Shown piece by piece: positions 34,187-42,134 of a DNA stretch of 64,000 nt. Under the pieces are notes generated by a model that saw only the letters and a program-made list of their open reading frames with translations, had not been told where the DNA came from and searched no databases. The translations under genes and the position numbers were made by a program. Within the stretch, counting starts at the first letter, position 1. Each line of letters opens with the position of its first letter. Source of the DNA: Nonlabens sp. Hel1_33_55 (GTDB lineage: Bacteria > Bacteroidota > Bacteroidia > Flavobacteriales > Flavobacteriaceae); the NCBI RefSeq assembly GCF_900101765.1, contig NZ_LT627735.1, positions 372,001 through 436,000 of the forward strand. Direction: 5' to 3'.

Positions 34187-35257
34187 TTGTTTTGGATGTT
34201 GATGCTGATCGTGCATATTATCTGCACGATCGTTTTTTACCTATTTATCCAAAAAAATGGCGGCGATGCAAACACGTACTGGTACGTCAGCGATTTATTT
34301 ACCACTGATAAAAGTCTGAGTGAACTCCTGCTGGGATCAGGTCTAATCAAACTCTTCAACTACCCATTTGCGATTGTATTGGGACTACCTCAATACGTGG
34401 GTTTTGCTATATATTCGAGCATAGGGTTTGTGGGTATTTGTCTACTCTACAAACTTTTTATACTGGCATGTCCAGATGGGTTTTATGCCTTTGGGATCAA
34501 TATTATACAGCTATTTTTTTTATTGCCCAACCTGCATTTTTGGACGTCTGGAATAACGAAGGAAGCGCTAGTTTTCACATGCATGGCCTATCTTTTTTTA
34601 TTTTTTTTCAAAAAACGGTATTCTTGGTTGTTTGCAATCTCATGGATTCTTCTTGGTGCCATTCGACCACATCTTGCCCTATTGTTATTAGTTGGTTTTG
34701 GTGTTGCGGTACTGTTGGATAGTTCGCTTTCGCGAAAGCATAAATCCTATTATATTCTTGCAATTACCGGCTTGTGTGCAATTCTACTCGCCTTTGTTTT
34801 ACGTATCCTCAAGTTCAACCCATTGAATATTGGTAGGTGGATGATTACAAATTCCTATTCCAGGCAATCTTTTATGGGAAGTACTACGTACATAGATATG
34901 GAAAATACAAATATGCTCTTTCAACTATACAGTTTCCATCTAGCGCCATTGTTCCATGACATTGTACATCCGTATATATGGATCATCAGTATGGAAAATA
35001 TGATGATGAGCTTCATTTTTTTATTGATGGTATTGAGGTTGGTAGGAAATTACAAAAATTTAAAATTTAGCTTTTTGACAACCTGGATCTTAAGTTTTTT
35101 TGTAGTTGGAACCATTGCATTCATGCTGCGGTATTCAGGATTGGGAATATTTTTAAGGACGAGGATGCTCTTGTTGCCATTTCTTGTCCTAGCATTATTG
35201 ATGATGCTTGACGCTGGGAAAGATGCGAGGAAAGATAGATTCGTAAAAATATCATAA
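34187..35257 (+). CDS. Polytopic membrane protein, Wzy candidate (paralogue 2)
   Basis: A 356-residue polytopic protein that matches the preceding gene at KNGGDANTYWY, LPNLHFWTSGITKEALVF, GAIRPHLALLLLVGFG and FLRTRMLLLPFLV. It lacks ~30 N-terminal residues relative to paralogue 1. The frame is open upstream to about 34121 without a usable start, so the TTG at 34187 is the best choice; the unusual N-terminus is uncertain. A near-perfect palindrome (34725-34740) is read as SLSRK. Confidence 0.68.
   Translation: MFWMLMLIVHIICTIVFYLFIQKNGGDANTYWYVSDLFTTDKSLSELLLGSGLIKLFNYPFAIVLGLPQYVGFAIYSSIGFVGICLLYKLFILACPDGFYAFGINIIQLFFLLPNLHFWTSGITKEALVFTCMAYLFLFFFKKRYSWLFAISWILLGAIRPHLALLLLVGFGVAVLLDSSLSRKHKSYYILAITGLCAILLAFVLRILKFNPLNIGRWMITNSYSRQSFMGSTTYIDMENTNMLFQLYSFHLAPLFHDIVHPYIWIISMENMMMSFIFLLMVLRLVGNYKNLKFSFLTTWILSFFVVGTIAFMLRYSGLGIFLRTRMLLLPFLVLALLMMLDAGKDARKDRFVKIS
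34725..34740. repeat. 16-bp palindrome (one mismatch, in paralogue 2)
   Basis: CGCTTTCGCGAAAGCA. In this frame it is read as Ser-Leu-Ser-Arg-Lys. The paralogue upstream has an equally long segment without the motif, so the palindrome is not a length insertion. Confidence 0.85.
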
Positions 35258-35280
35258 CAAGGTAAAATAAATTAACTACA

Positions 35281-36237
35281 GTGACATACGATTACACAAT
35301 ACCAGATAATTGGCTGCCGCAGGGTAAAATGGCGGCCGTCTGTTTTACCATTGACGATATACACCCAGGAAAAAGCACGGATCATTTTGAAGCTGGCGGC
35401 GATTTACACGATGGAGCTCTAGGACTTGTGGCAGATCTATTGGATGAGTTCCCAGAGTTGATAGTAACCTTGTTCACGACAGCAAACTGGAGAGAAACTA
35501 CACCTGTTCCCGCTTATAAATTATTGGCGGCTATTCCCTATCTACGTGATTTTTTCTACCTCTCCAAACGGTTGGAAAAGGACAGCATGAACTTGATCAA
35601 CCATCCTGAATTCATTTCATACCTTAATGATAATGAACGATTTGAATGTGCGTTTCATGGTCTCTATCACATACATAAAGGATTAAGGATACCGGTCGAG
35701 TTTCAAAATCAGTCCAGCAATGAATTCAAGGGAATGCTCAGGGAAATGATGCGTATTTTCAATGGATCAGGTTTAAAATTCTCCACTGGCGTATGTCCAC
35801 CAGGCTGGAATGCACCTGAAAACTTACTGAGAGTCCTTAAGCAACAGGGTTTTGATTACATCGCATCGTCAAGGGATATATTGAGCCCGATAACCAGTGA
35901 TCAAACTGGTGAGATGAGTGGTTTGAAAGGATTGCCGTTGATGAAACCCTGTGTTTTGCCTTTTGATGGACTCTTGCATTTCCCAACCAATTTTCAAGCG
36001 ACTTCAACCTATGATCGAGCCAAAGCTATCATTGACAATGGTGGTCTGCTGTCGATAAAAGCTCATATTGTCAAGGAAGTTGACGGCTACGTGGCGCTTG
36101 ATGGTGTGGATACAGCATACATGAATTATCTTTCAGAAATTCTAGCAAAACTCAAATCTGAATACGGAGATATAATCTGGTGGACTTCTATGGGTAAAAT
36201 GTGTGAAAAAATTAATGGTACGTATGTTACAGAATGA
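35281..36237 (+). CDS. Polysaccharide deacetylase-like protein
   Basis: A 318-residue protein of the NodB/DUF2334-like deacetylase fold. AVCFTIDDIHPGKSTDHFEA holds the Asp pair at the metal-site strand, CAFHGLYHIHKG the His pair, and STGVCPPGWNAPENLLRVLK the Pro-rich catalytic groove segment. It would remove N-acetyl groups from a cytoplasmic or lipid-linked sugar; no signal peptide is visible. Start is GTG at 35281. It overlaps the next gene by 14 nt. Confidence 0.78.
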   Translation: MTYDYTIPDNWLPQGKMAAVCFTIDDIHPGKSTDHFEAGGDLHDGALGLVADLLDEFPELIVTLFTTANWRETTPVPAYKLLAAIPYLRDFFYLSKRLEKDSMNLINHPEFISYLNDNERFECAFHGLYHIHKGLRIPVEFQNQSSNEFKGMLREMMRIFNGSGLKFSTGVCPPGWNAPENLLRVLKQQGFDYIASSRDILSPITSDQTGEMSGLKGLPLMKPCVLPFDGLLHFPTNFQATSTYDRAKAIIDNGGLLSIKAHIVKEVDGYVALDGVDTAYMNYLSEILAKLKSEYGDIIWWTSMGKMCEKINGTYVTE

Positions 36238-37138
36238 AATTGTTAAGAATCCGGAAGGAGTCAAGGAAGAGTATTTAAAGTATTTGAATGTTGCCTTTAC
36301 AAACTGGGGCGAAGAGCACTTATATTCTTGGGTTTTTGATCGTCAGGTAGGAGACTTGACAACAGATCAACTCATTATAAAAAGGGAAGGTAATGTTATA
36401 GCAGGATCTGCCGTTACCTATCGTAAAATAGCACTGGGCGGAGCAGATATAATCAACGTAGGCATTATGACCGGTTCCTGGACGTTGCCAGCAGCGCGCA
36501 AGACAGGTTGCTTTACAACAATTATTGAAGAGTCAAAGATAATGTGTAGGGAAAATAAAGTTCCTTTTTTAACTGCTTTCGTTACAGATGAGAATCCTAG
36601 TTCAAGACGTCTTGCCGCAGCTGGAGCATTAATGATTAAGTCGTGGAACTTGTTTGCGCCCAAAGAGATTTCAGAATCAAAAAACCAGATTAATTTTATC
36701 GATGATTTTGAGGATAAGAAAAGCCAGGAAGTGATTTACCAGAAATTCATGGAGCCGGATGGATCAACGGTTGCCTATAGCTATAACGAGGCAGAATTTA
36801 TCGGTCAATTTATTAAAAGGCCTAATGTGCCAATCATTCTTGAAGTCAATGGTGTTTTTGTCATCATGGAAGAGGGATTTAATGCCATGAAAATCTTAGT
36901 AACAACAGCTCGTGGTATACCTCAATTAGTTGAAGTTCTAAATGATGTAAATCAATGGTGCATCCAGCATCATGACAAAAACCTATTCTTCTTTACAATG
37001 GATGAAAAAATCGAGAATGAGTTTTCAAAATTGGGATACACTTCAAAATTGGGATATTATACGGTAATTGATTGCGACAATGGATCCAGTCCAGAGCTGA
37101 TTGAAGATGTTAGAATCAACATGGGAGATAAGATGTGA
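36224..37138 (+). CDS. GNAT-like protein of unknown acceptor
   Basis: A 304-residue protein with a GNAT-like core: RQVGDLTTDQLIIKREGNVIAGSAVTY in the beta-strand region, IMTGSWTLPAARKTGCFTTII at the acyl-CoA loop and DENPSSRRLAAAGALMIKSW as the following helix. It pairs with the deacetylase-like gene, suggesting deacetylation then re-acylation of the same amine (inference). ATG at 36224 is preferred over GTG 36203 because of the smaller overlap. Confidence 0.68.
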   Translation: MLQNEIVKNPEGVKEEYLKYLNVAFTNWGEEHLYSWVFDRQVGDLTTDQLIIKREGNVIAGSAVTYRKIALGGADIINVGIMTGSWTLPAARKTGCFTTIIEESKIMCRENKVPFLTAFVTDENPSSRRLAAAGALMIKSWNLFAPKEISESKNQINFIDDFEDKKSQEVIYQKFMEPDGSTVAYSYNEAEFIGQFIKRPNVPIILEVNGVFVIMEEGFNAMKILVTTARGIPQLVEVLNDVNQWCIQHHDKNLFFFTMDEKIENEFSKLGYTSKLGYYTVIDCDNGSSPELIEDVRINMGDKM

Positions 37139-38292
37139 TGAAAAAATTAATAAGAATTACGACTGTACCTGTTTCTTTGGAAAAACTCCTTGAGGGACAG
37201 CTCGAATTTATGAAGTCGCATTTTCAAGTGCTTGCCGTATCGTCAGATGCAGATCATTTAAAAACATGGGGCGATCAACATCAAATCCCTACCAGGTCAA
37301 TTCCCATGACCAGGAAAATTACATTGTTCGCAGACTTGAAATCACTGTATCTAATGTACAGGCTTTTTCTAAGAGAAAAACCCCAGATCGTACACACTCA
37401 CACGCCTAAGGCTGGCATAGTTGGTATGCTTGCCGCATATTTTGCAAGGGTGCCCATACGGCTGCATACGGTTGCAGGTTTACCATTGCTCATTGAGACT
37501 GGAGTCAAAAGAAAAATTTTGGAGATAGTGGAGAAGCTCACGTTTAAATGTGCTACGATGGTGTATCCCAACTCCTTGGTAATTCAAGAATATCTAGTGA
37601 ATAATCAATTTTTACCAGCAAAAAAATCGATGGTCATCGCCCAAGGCAGCTCCAATGGAATCGATACCAGCTACTTTGACCCACAAATTCATGACGATAA
37701 TTTCAAAAGAAAATTCAAGGCAGAATTAGGCATCCCGCCGGATAATCTCGTTTTTATTTTTATTGGGCGATTGGTTTCTGATAAAGGTATCAATGAATTG
37801 ATTGAAGCTTATAAAGAAATCAAAAAAGAGCATTCAGGATTAAACCTATTGTTGGTAGGTCCTGAAGAACCGGACTTGGATCCCTTGTCAAGCCAGACTA
37901 AAAATTATATTACGAATGACAAATCAATTATTACTACAGGTTATCAGGCGGACATCAGGCCATTTCTGAGTGTTTCAAACGTCTTAACATTTCCCAGTTA
38001 CAGGGAAGGTTTCCCCAACGTTGTTATGCAGGCTGGAGCAATGGGACTTCCTGCCATTGTTACTAATATTAACGGTTGCAATGAGATCATCAAATCAAAT
38101 GAGAATGGTTTGATCATACCTGTAAAAAACGCCTTAGCTTTGCAGCAAAGTATGAGTGAATTGTTGACTAACCGTGAAAAAACCAAAAATTTGGCAGACA
38201 ATTCTAGGGCTGCGATAGTAACTAGATTTGAACGTCAACAAATTTGGGATGCTTTATTAATTGAGTACAAAAGACTACAAGCTAGACTATAA
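37135..38292 (+). CDS. Glycosyltransferase family 4, PglA-like
   Basis: A 385-residue GT-B enzyme. PQIVHTHTPKAGIVGMLAAY and RLHTVAGLPLLIETG are signatures of the PglA-like group that adds the second sugar to a PglC-primed lipid. Donor half: LVFIFIGRLVSDKGINELI and FPSYREGFPNVVMQAGAMG with conserved Glu. The next gene is PglC-like, which fits the pairing known in the Campylobacter pathway. ATGA overlap with the GNAT-like gene. Confidence 0.88.
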   Translation: MMKKLIRITTVPVSLEKLLEGQLEFMKSHFQVLAVSSDADHLKTWGDQHQIPTRSIPMTRKITLFADLKSLYLMYRLFLREKPQIVHTHTPKAGIVGMLAAYFARVPIRLHTVAGLPLLIETGVKRKILEIVEKLTFKCATMVYPNSLVIQEYLVNNQFLPAKKSMVIAQGSSNGIDTSYFDPQIHDDNFKRKFKAELGIPPDNLVFIFIGRLVSDKGINELIEAYKEIKKEHSGLNLLLVGPEEPDLDPLSSQTKNYITNDKSIITTGYQADIRPFLSVSNVLTFPSYREGFPNVVMQAGAMGLPAIVTNINGCNEIIKSNENGLIIPVKNALALQQSMSELLTNREKTKNLADNSRAAIVTRFERQQIWDALLIEYKRLQARL

Positions 38293-38293
38293 T

Positions 38294-38944
38294 ATGTATA
38301 GAAACATAATCAAACCATTTTTAGACTTTGTATCTGCTCTTATGGCATTGATAGTCGCAAGTCCCGTGCTTTTAATCTTTGGGATATTGTTGATAATAAA
38401 TAATCGTGGTTCGTTGTTTTTTACACAGTTGAGACCAGGAAAAGACGCCAAATTGTTTAAGGTCTACAAGTTCAAGACGATGACTGATCAAAAGGATGCT
38501 TCAGGTAATTTGCTGTCAGATGAAAAAAGATTGACGCCCATTGGTAAGTTTGTTCGAGCAACTTCCATGGACGAGCTTCCCCAGATTCTCAATGTTCTCA
38601 AAGGCGATATCAGTTTTGTGGGTCCACGACCATTGTTGCCATCCTACCTCGAATTGTATACCAAAAGACAGGCAACAAGGCACGAGGTAAAACCTGGTAT
38701 TACTGGTTGGACACAGGTTAATGGCAGGAATGCTATTCCATGGGAACAGAAGTTTGAATACGACGCCTGGTATGTGGAAAACCAGTCCTTTCTACTTGAT
38801 TTCAAAATTGTCTTGATGACCTTTAAAAAGGTCTTTCAATCTGACGGAATAAGCGATGCTGATAGTTCCACAATGGTTTCATTCACGGGAACCAAGGACG
38901 AACCAGAGAACGGATCAAAGCAAACGAATAACGCCACTGTTTAA
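38294..38944 (+). CDS. Phosphoglycosyltransferase, PglC-like
   Basis: Small monotopic phosphoglycosyltransferase (216 residues) that moves a sugar-1-phosphate from UDP-sugar to undecaprenyl phosphate. One N-terminal re-entrant hydrophobic helix, FTQLRPGKDAKLFKVYKFKT, catalytic Asp-Glu in SMDELPQILNVLKGDISFVG, GPRPLLPSYLELY, and PGITGWTQVNGRNAIPWEQK match the PglC group. ATG 38294 was chosen over the 38261 candidate, which overlaps the previous gene. A Ser/Thr/Asn-rich tail of ~25 residues follows the family core. Confidence 0.92.
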   Translation: MYRNIIKPFLDFVSALMALIVASPVLLIFGILLIINNRGSLFFTQLRPGKDAKLFKVYKFKTMTDQKDASGNLLSDEKRLTPIGKFVRATSMDELPQILNVLKGDISFVGPRPLLPSYLELYTKRQATRHEVKPGITGWTQVNGRNAIPWEQKFEYDAWYVENQSFLLDFKIVLMTFKKVFQSDGISDADSSTMVSFTGTKDEPENGSKQTNNATV

Positions 38945-38956
38945 ACTCTTATTGAT

Positions 38957-39508
38957 ATGCCAAGGCTATTAGACCTTATACTAGCCTTGATAGCTGCACT
39001 GGCTTTTTTCCCATTCCTGATTGTTATCTGGATAATTTGCATACTCGATACCCAAAGCATCGGAATTTTTGTCCAGACTCGTATAGGACAGTACGGCAAG
39101 AAATTCAAGATCATTAAATTTAGATCCATGGTCGCGGGATCAGCTACTACATTTGGATCGTGGATCAGGAAATACAAATTTGACGAGTTGCCACAACTTA
39201 TAAATATCATTAAAGGCGACATGGCTATTGTCGGTCCTCGGCCAGATATTCCCGGTTATTACGATAAATTGGTCGATACCGATCTAATATTGCTAAATTT
39301 GAAGCCAGGATTGACAAGCCCGGCGGCGATTGAATTTAAAAATGAAGAGAAAATATTAGCCCAACAATCAGATCCCAAAAAATTTAATGATGAAATCCTT
39401 TTTCCGGAAAAAGTAAAGCTCAATTTGCTATATCAAAGTAGGAAGAGCATCATTTATGATTTGAAGGTAATTACAAATACAATTTTCGGCTCTATTTGGA
39501 GTCTCTAA
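38957..39508 (+). CDS. Second phosphoglycosyltransferase, WcaJ/PglC-like
   Basis: A 183-residue monotopic phosphoglycosyltransferase: N-terminal hydrophobic helix, FVQTRIGQYGKKFKIIKFRS, catalytic Asp-Glu in KFDELPQLINIIKGDMAIVG, GPRPDIPGYYDKL, and PGLTSPAAIEFKNEEKIL. The active-site dyad is intact. The C-terminal wording differs clearly from the adjacent PglC-like enzyme, so a different sugar or role is likely. It lies 12 nt after the first one, an unusual tandem arrangement. Confidence 0.88.
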   Translation: MPRLLDLILALIAALAFFPFLIVIWIICILDTQSIGIFVQTRIGQYGKKFKIIKFRSMVAGSATTFGSWIRKYKFDELPQLINIIKGDMAIVGPRPDIPGYYDKLVDTDLILLNLKPGLTSPAAIEFKNEEKILAQQSDPKKFNDEILFPEKVKLNLLYQSRKSIIYDLKVITNTIFGSIWSL

Positions 39509-39518
39509 TACGATCATC

Positions 39519-40562
39519 TTGGAACAAGAAACAAGAGTACTAGTTACTGGTGCAGGCGCACTTTTAGGACAAGGCATGTTAAGATGTCTCAATGCCTCGC
39601 AGCACAACTACCATATCATTACTGCAGATCCTGAAAATAAATCCACGGGTCATGCCCTAGGCCATACAGCCTATCGCATTCCCATGGCAAAGGATCCAGC
39701 CTATATAAGCCAAATAGAAAAGATCATCGTTGCAGAGCGCGTTGATGTAATATTGGTAGGAACTGATGTTGAGCTACCCATCTTAAGCGCCCACCAAAAA
39801 GCTATTGAATCCAAACACAAGGTAAAAATCGTGATCTCACCTGAGCATATTGTGGATATAGCAAACGACAAATGGAAGACCGCTGAATTTTTAAGGAAAA
39901 ATAATTTCCCCTATCCACAGTCATCACTTACCACAGATGCCGCAGGTATCGCAAGCCTCAAAAAATTAAATAAATATCCATACATAGCAAAACCGGTAGA
40001 TGGAGCTCGATCCATGGGACTTGAGATCATTAGGTCAGAAGCAGAGCTGGATCACCTTACCACCTATAAGAACAACCTTGTGGTTCAAGAAATGATTGGT
40101 GATGAAGAAGGAGAATTCACAACAGGATGTACCGTTTTGAATGGTAAGTGTGTTGCCGTAGTCAGCTTGACCCGAGAACTTAGGGATGGGAATACATGGC
40201 GAGCTTATCGTACAGGCAATTCTCCATATGATACCACTATTGCAACAATTGCGGAAAAACTGGGTTGTGAAGGTCCAGTAAATTTCCAATACCGCATAAG
40301 AAGTGGCGAGCCGGTAATTTTTGAGATCAATTGTAGGTTTAGCGGCACGACGCCTTTGCGGTTGATCTATGGATTCAATGAGGTAGAGGCAGTTATAGAA
40401 TATTACCTAAGAGGTAAAATCGTTGAGAAACCAACACTTAAGACAGGAACGGTATTGAGAACCTTTTCTGATATCTTAATATCAAATGAAGAGCTTGATA
40501 CATTTGACCGTCAGGGAAAGATTGATAATTTATCTGTAGAATATATACCATTTAAAGCTTGA
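39519..40562 (+). CDS. ATP-grasp ligase-like protein
   Basis: A 347-residue ATP-grasp protein of the carbamoyl-phosphate synthase large-chain/PylC-like group. N-terminal pre-ATP-grasp Rossmann domain (VLVTGAGALLGQGMLRCL, VDVILVGTDVELPIL), ATP-lid region KPVDGARSMGLEIIRSEAEL, QEMIGDEEGEFTTG and the metal-binding FEINCRFSGTTPLRLIYGF. Such enzymes join a carboxylate to an amine; here an amino acid or hydroxy acid might be attached to a sugar amine (inference). Start is TTG at 39519. It is followed by an SDR gene with a 1-nt gap. Confidence 0.83.
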   Translation: MEQETRVLVTGAGALLGQGMLRCLNASQHNYHIITADPENKSTGHALGHTAYRIPMAKDPAYISQIEKIIVAERVDVILVGTDVELPILSAHQKAIESKHKVKIVISPEHIVDIANDKWKTAEFLRKNNFPYPQSSLTTDAAGIASLKKLNKYPYIAKPVDGARSMGLEIIRSEAELDHLTTYKNNLVVQEMIGDEEGEFTTGCTVLNGKCVAVVSLTRELRDGNTWRAYRTGNSPYDTTIATIAEKLGCEGPVNFQYRIRSGEPVIFEINCRFSGTTPLRLIYGFNEVEAVIEYYLRGKIVEKPTLKTGTVLRTFSDILISNEELDTFDRQGKIDNLSVEYIPFKA

Positions 40563-40563
40563 T

Positions 40564-41472
40564 ATGAGAGTTGCTGTTTTCGGCGGTACTGGTTTGGTAG
40601 GTGCAGCAATCGTTAAGTTATTGGTTCAGCAGGGTCACGATGTGATTAGCATCTCGCGTTCTGGCAAGAGTAACGTTGCCAGATCCATCAATCTTGATAT
40701 CGTTGAGAGTGATAATTTTAGCCGCATTGATTTTGTACCCGATGTTGTTATCAACTGTGCTTCCATGATACCGCAGCGCGGCAAAACATCAACCGACCCA
40801 TCTTTTGTGGAAATGATGCAAAAGGTAAACGTTGTTGGCGCCCTGAATATCGCCAATTGGGCTGTTGCTCAAAAAGCAGGGAAGATTATCAATTACTCTA
40901 CATTGGTTACCGTTAAAAAGCCGTGGCCTGCACCGCTCCTAGAATCATATGCTTCAACACCTGATGGCTTTCACGTTGCTTACAGCATGTCAAAATTGAG
41001 CCAGGAGCAACTCATGACGCAAGCGGTCAATGGAACGGGAACGTCAATCGTCCACCTTAGACTCGGCGCCGTATATGGTAATGAAATGACCCGTGATGGT
41101 ATATTGTTCAGCCTGTTTGATCAACTTTCAACTAATGAACTGGTAAAGTTAACTAATGGTAATAAAGTTAGTTTTGACTTTATACATACTCAAGATATTG
41201 CTGCTATCACTGCGTTAATAATGGATTCTGGGATAAGCTCGGGAATCTATAATTGTGGATCAAGTGAGGAAACTTATTTATATCCACTTGCAAAATTAGT
41301 AAAGGAAATAACCCAAAGTAAAAGCACGATTGATAATGTGGACGAGTTGGAAAATGAGAACCGTGCTAGCATAGATATCTCTAAATTGTTAAATGCCATT
41401 AACTTGAATGCTTCTGAACTAACATCATTAAAAACTGGATTAACCCAACTTTTCAATATTAAAAGCGCATGA
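40564..41472 (+). CDS. NAD(P)-dependent SDR epimerase/dehydratase
   Basis: Extended SDR of 302 residues. VAVFGGTGLVGAAIVKLLV at the N-terminus, INCASMIPQRGK, NYSTLVTVKKPWPAPLLESY, catalytic Tyr/Lys in HVAYSMSKLSQEQLM, and HLRLGAVYGNEM. The usual catalytic segment is recognisable, but the substrate is unknown. It lies between an ATP-grasp and a metallophosphoesterase gene and overlaps the latter by 4 nt (ATGA), so these three probably act in one step sequence. Confidence 0.8.
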   Translation: MRVAVFGGTGLVGAAIVKLLVQQGHDVISISRSGKSNVARSINLDIVESDNFSRIDFVPDVVINCASMIPQRGKTSTDPSFVEMMQKVNVVGALNIANWAVAQKAGKIINYSTLVTVKKPWPAPLLESYASTPDGFHVAYSMSKLSQEQLMTQAVNGTGTSIVHLRLGAVYGNEMTRDGILFSLFDQLSTNELVKLTNGNKVSFDFIHTQDIAAITALIMDSGISSGIYNCGSSEETYLYPLAKLVKEITQSKSTIDNVDELENENRASIDISKLLNAINLNASELTSLKTGLTQLFNIKSA

Positions 41473-42113
41473 GACTTTTGGTAATGGGCGACATACACGG
41501 CAATTTACCAGCGCTGGAAAAGACATTATCCATTTATCGCGATAATGTTGATGCCATCGTCTGTCACGGTGATGTTGTGAACTATGGACCATGGAGTAAT
41601 GAATGCGTACAATTGTTGCATGAAGAAAAAATCATCTGTTTGCTGGGAAATCATGAAGAGGCTTATCTTCAGGGATATTATCCGGGAAATAACGCTATGG
41701 TCAAGGATTTCTTTGACGTGACTTTCTCGACATTCACACATATCGATAAGTTGAAAAACTATGCCACCCAACTTATTATTGATGATTACCTCATAACACA
41801 TACCATCAACAATAGGTACTATTATCCTGATAGTGATCTTTCTGGAGTCGATCTCAAACAAAATACGATCATTGGTCATTCCCATTACCCGTTTATTAGG
41901 AAGACTGAAAACTCTAATTACCTGATCAATACGGGTAGTATTGGCCAAAATAGGAAAGACCTAGCCATTATCAATTTTTTAATTCTTGATACCTTAACGG
42001 GCAAGGCTGAAATTATAGATTGCCATCACGATACAGGCCAACTAATTTCTAAAATGGTCTCTTTGAACTATCCAAAAGTTTGCCTTGATTATTATAGGAG
42101 CAAGCTCCATTAA
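41469..42113 (+). CDS. Calcineurin-like metallophosphoesterase (YfcE-type)
   Basis: A 214-residue metallophosphoesterase with the complete motif set: GDIHGN near residue 8, CHGDVVNYGP near 34, GNHEE near 60, THTINN near 114, and GHSHYPF with NTGSIGQNR near 137-160. No signal peptide, so cytoplasmic. Family members are phosphodiesterases or phosphatases with varied substrates. Coupling to ATP-grasp and SDR genes suggests a phosphorylated or nucleotide-linked intermediate. The aminotransferase gene follows by 21 nt. Confidence 0.87.
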   Translation: MRLLVMGDIHGNLPALEKTLSIYRDNVDAIVCHGDVVNYGPWSNECVQLLHEEKIICLLGNHEEAYLQGYYPGNNAMVKDFFDVTFSTFTHIDKLKNYATQLIIDDYLITHTINNRYYYPDSDLSGVDLKQNTIIGHSHYPFIRKTENSNYLINTGSIGQNRKDLAIINFLILDTLTGKAEIIDCHHDTGQLISKMVSLNYPKVCLDYYRSKLH

Positions 42114-42134
42114 CACATTTTACAATTACAAAAT

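Noticed and set aside
34187..35257. Treating paralogue 2 as a pseudogene
   Set aside because: The frame is intact over 356 residues and keeps all four shared blocks, so a functional gene with an uncertain start is more likely.
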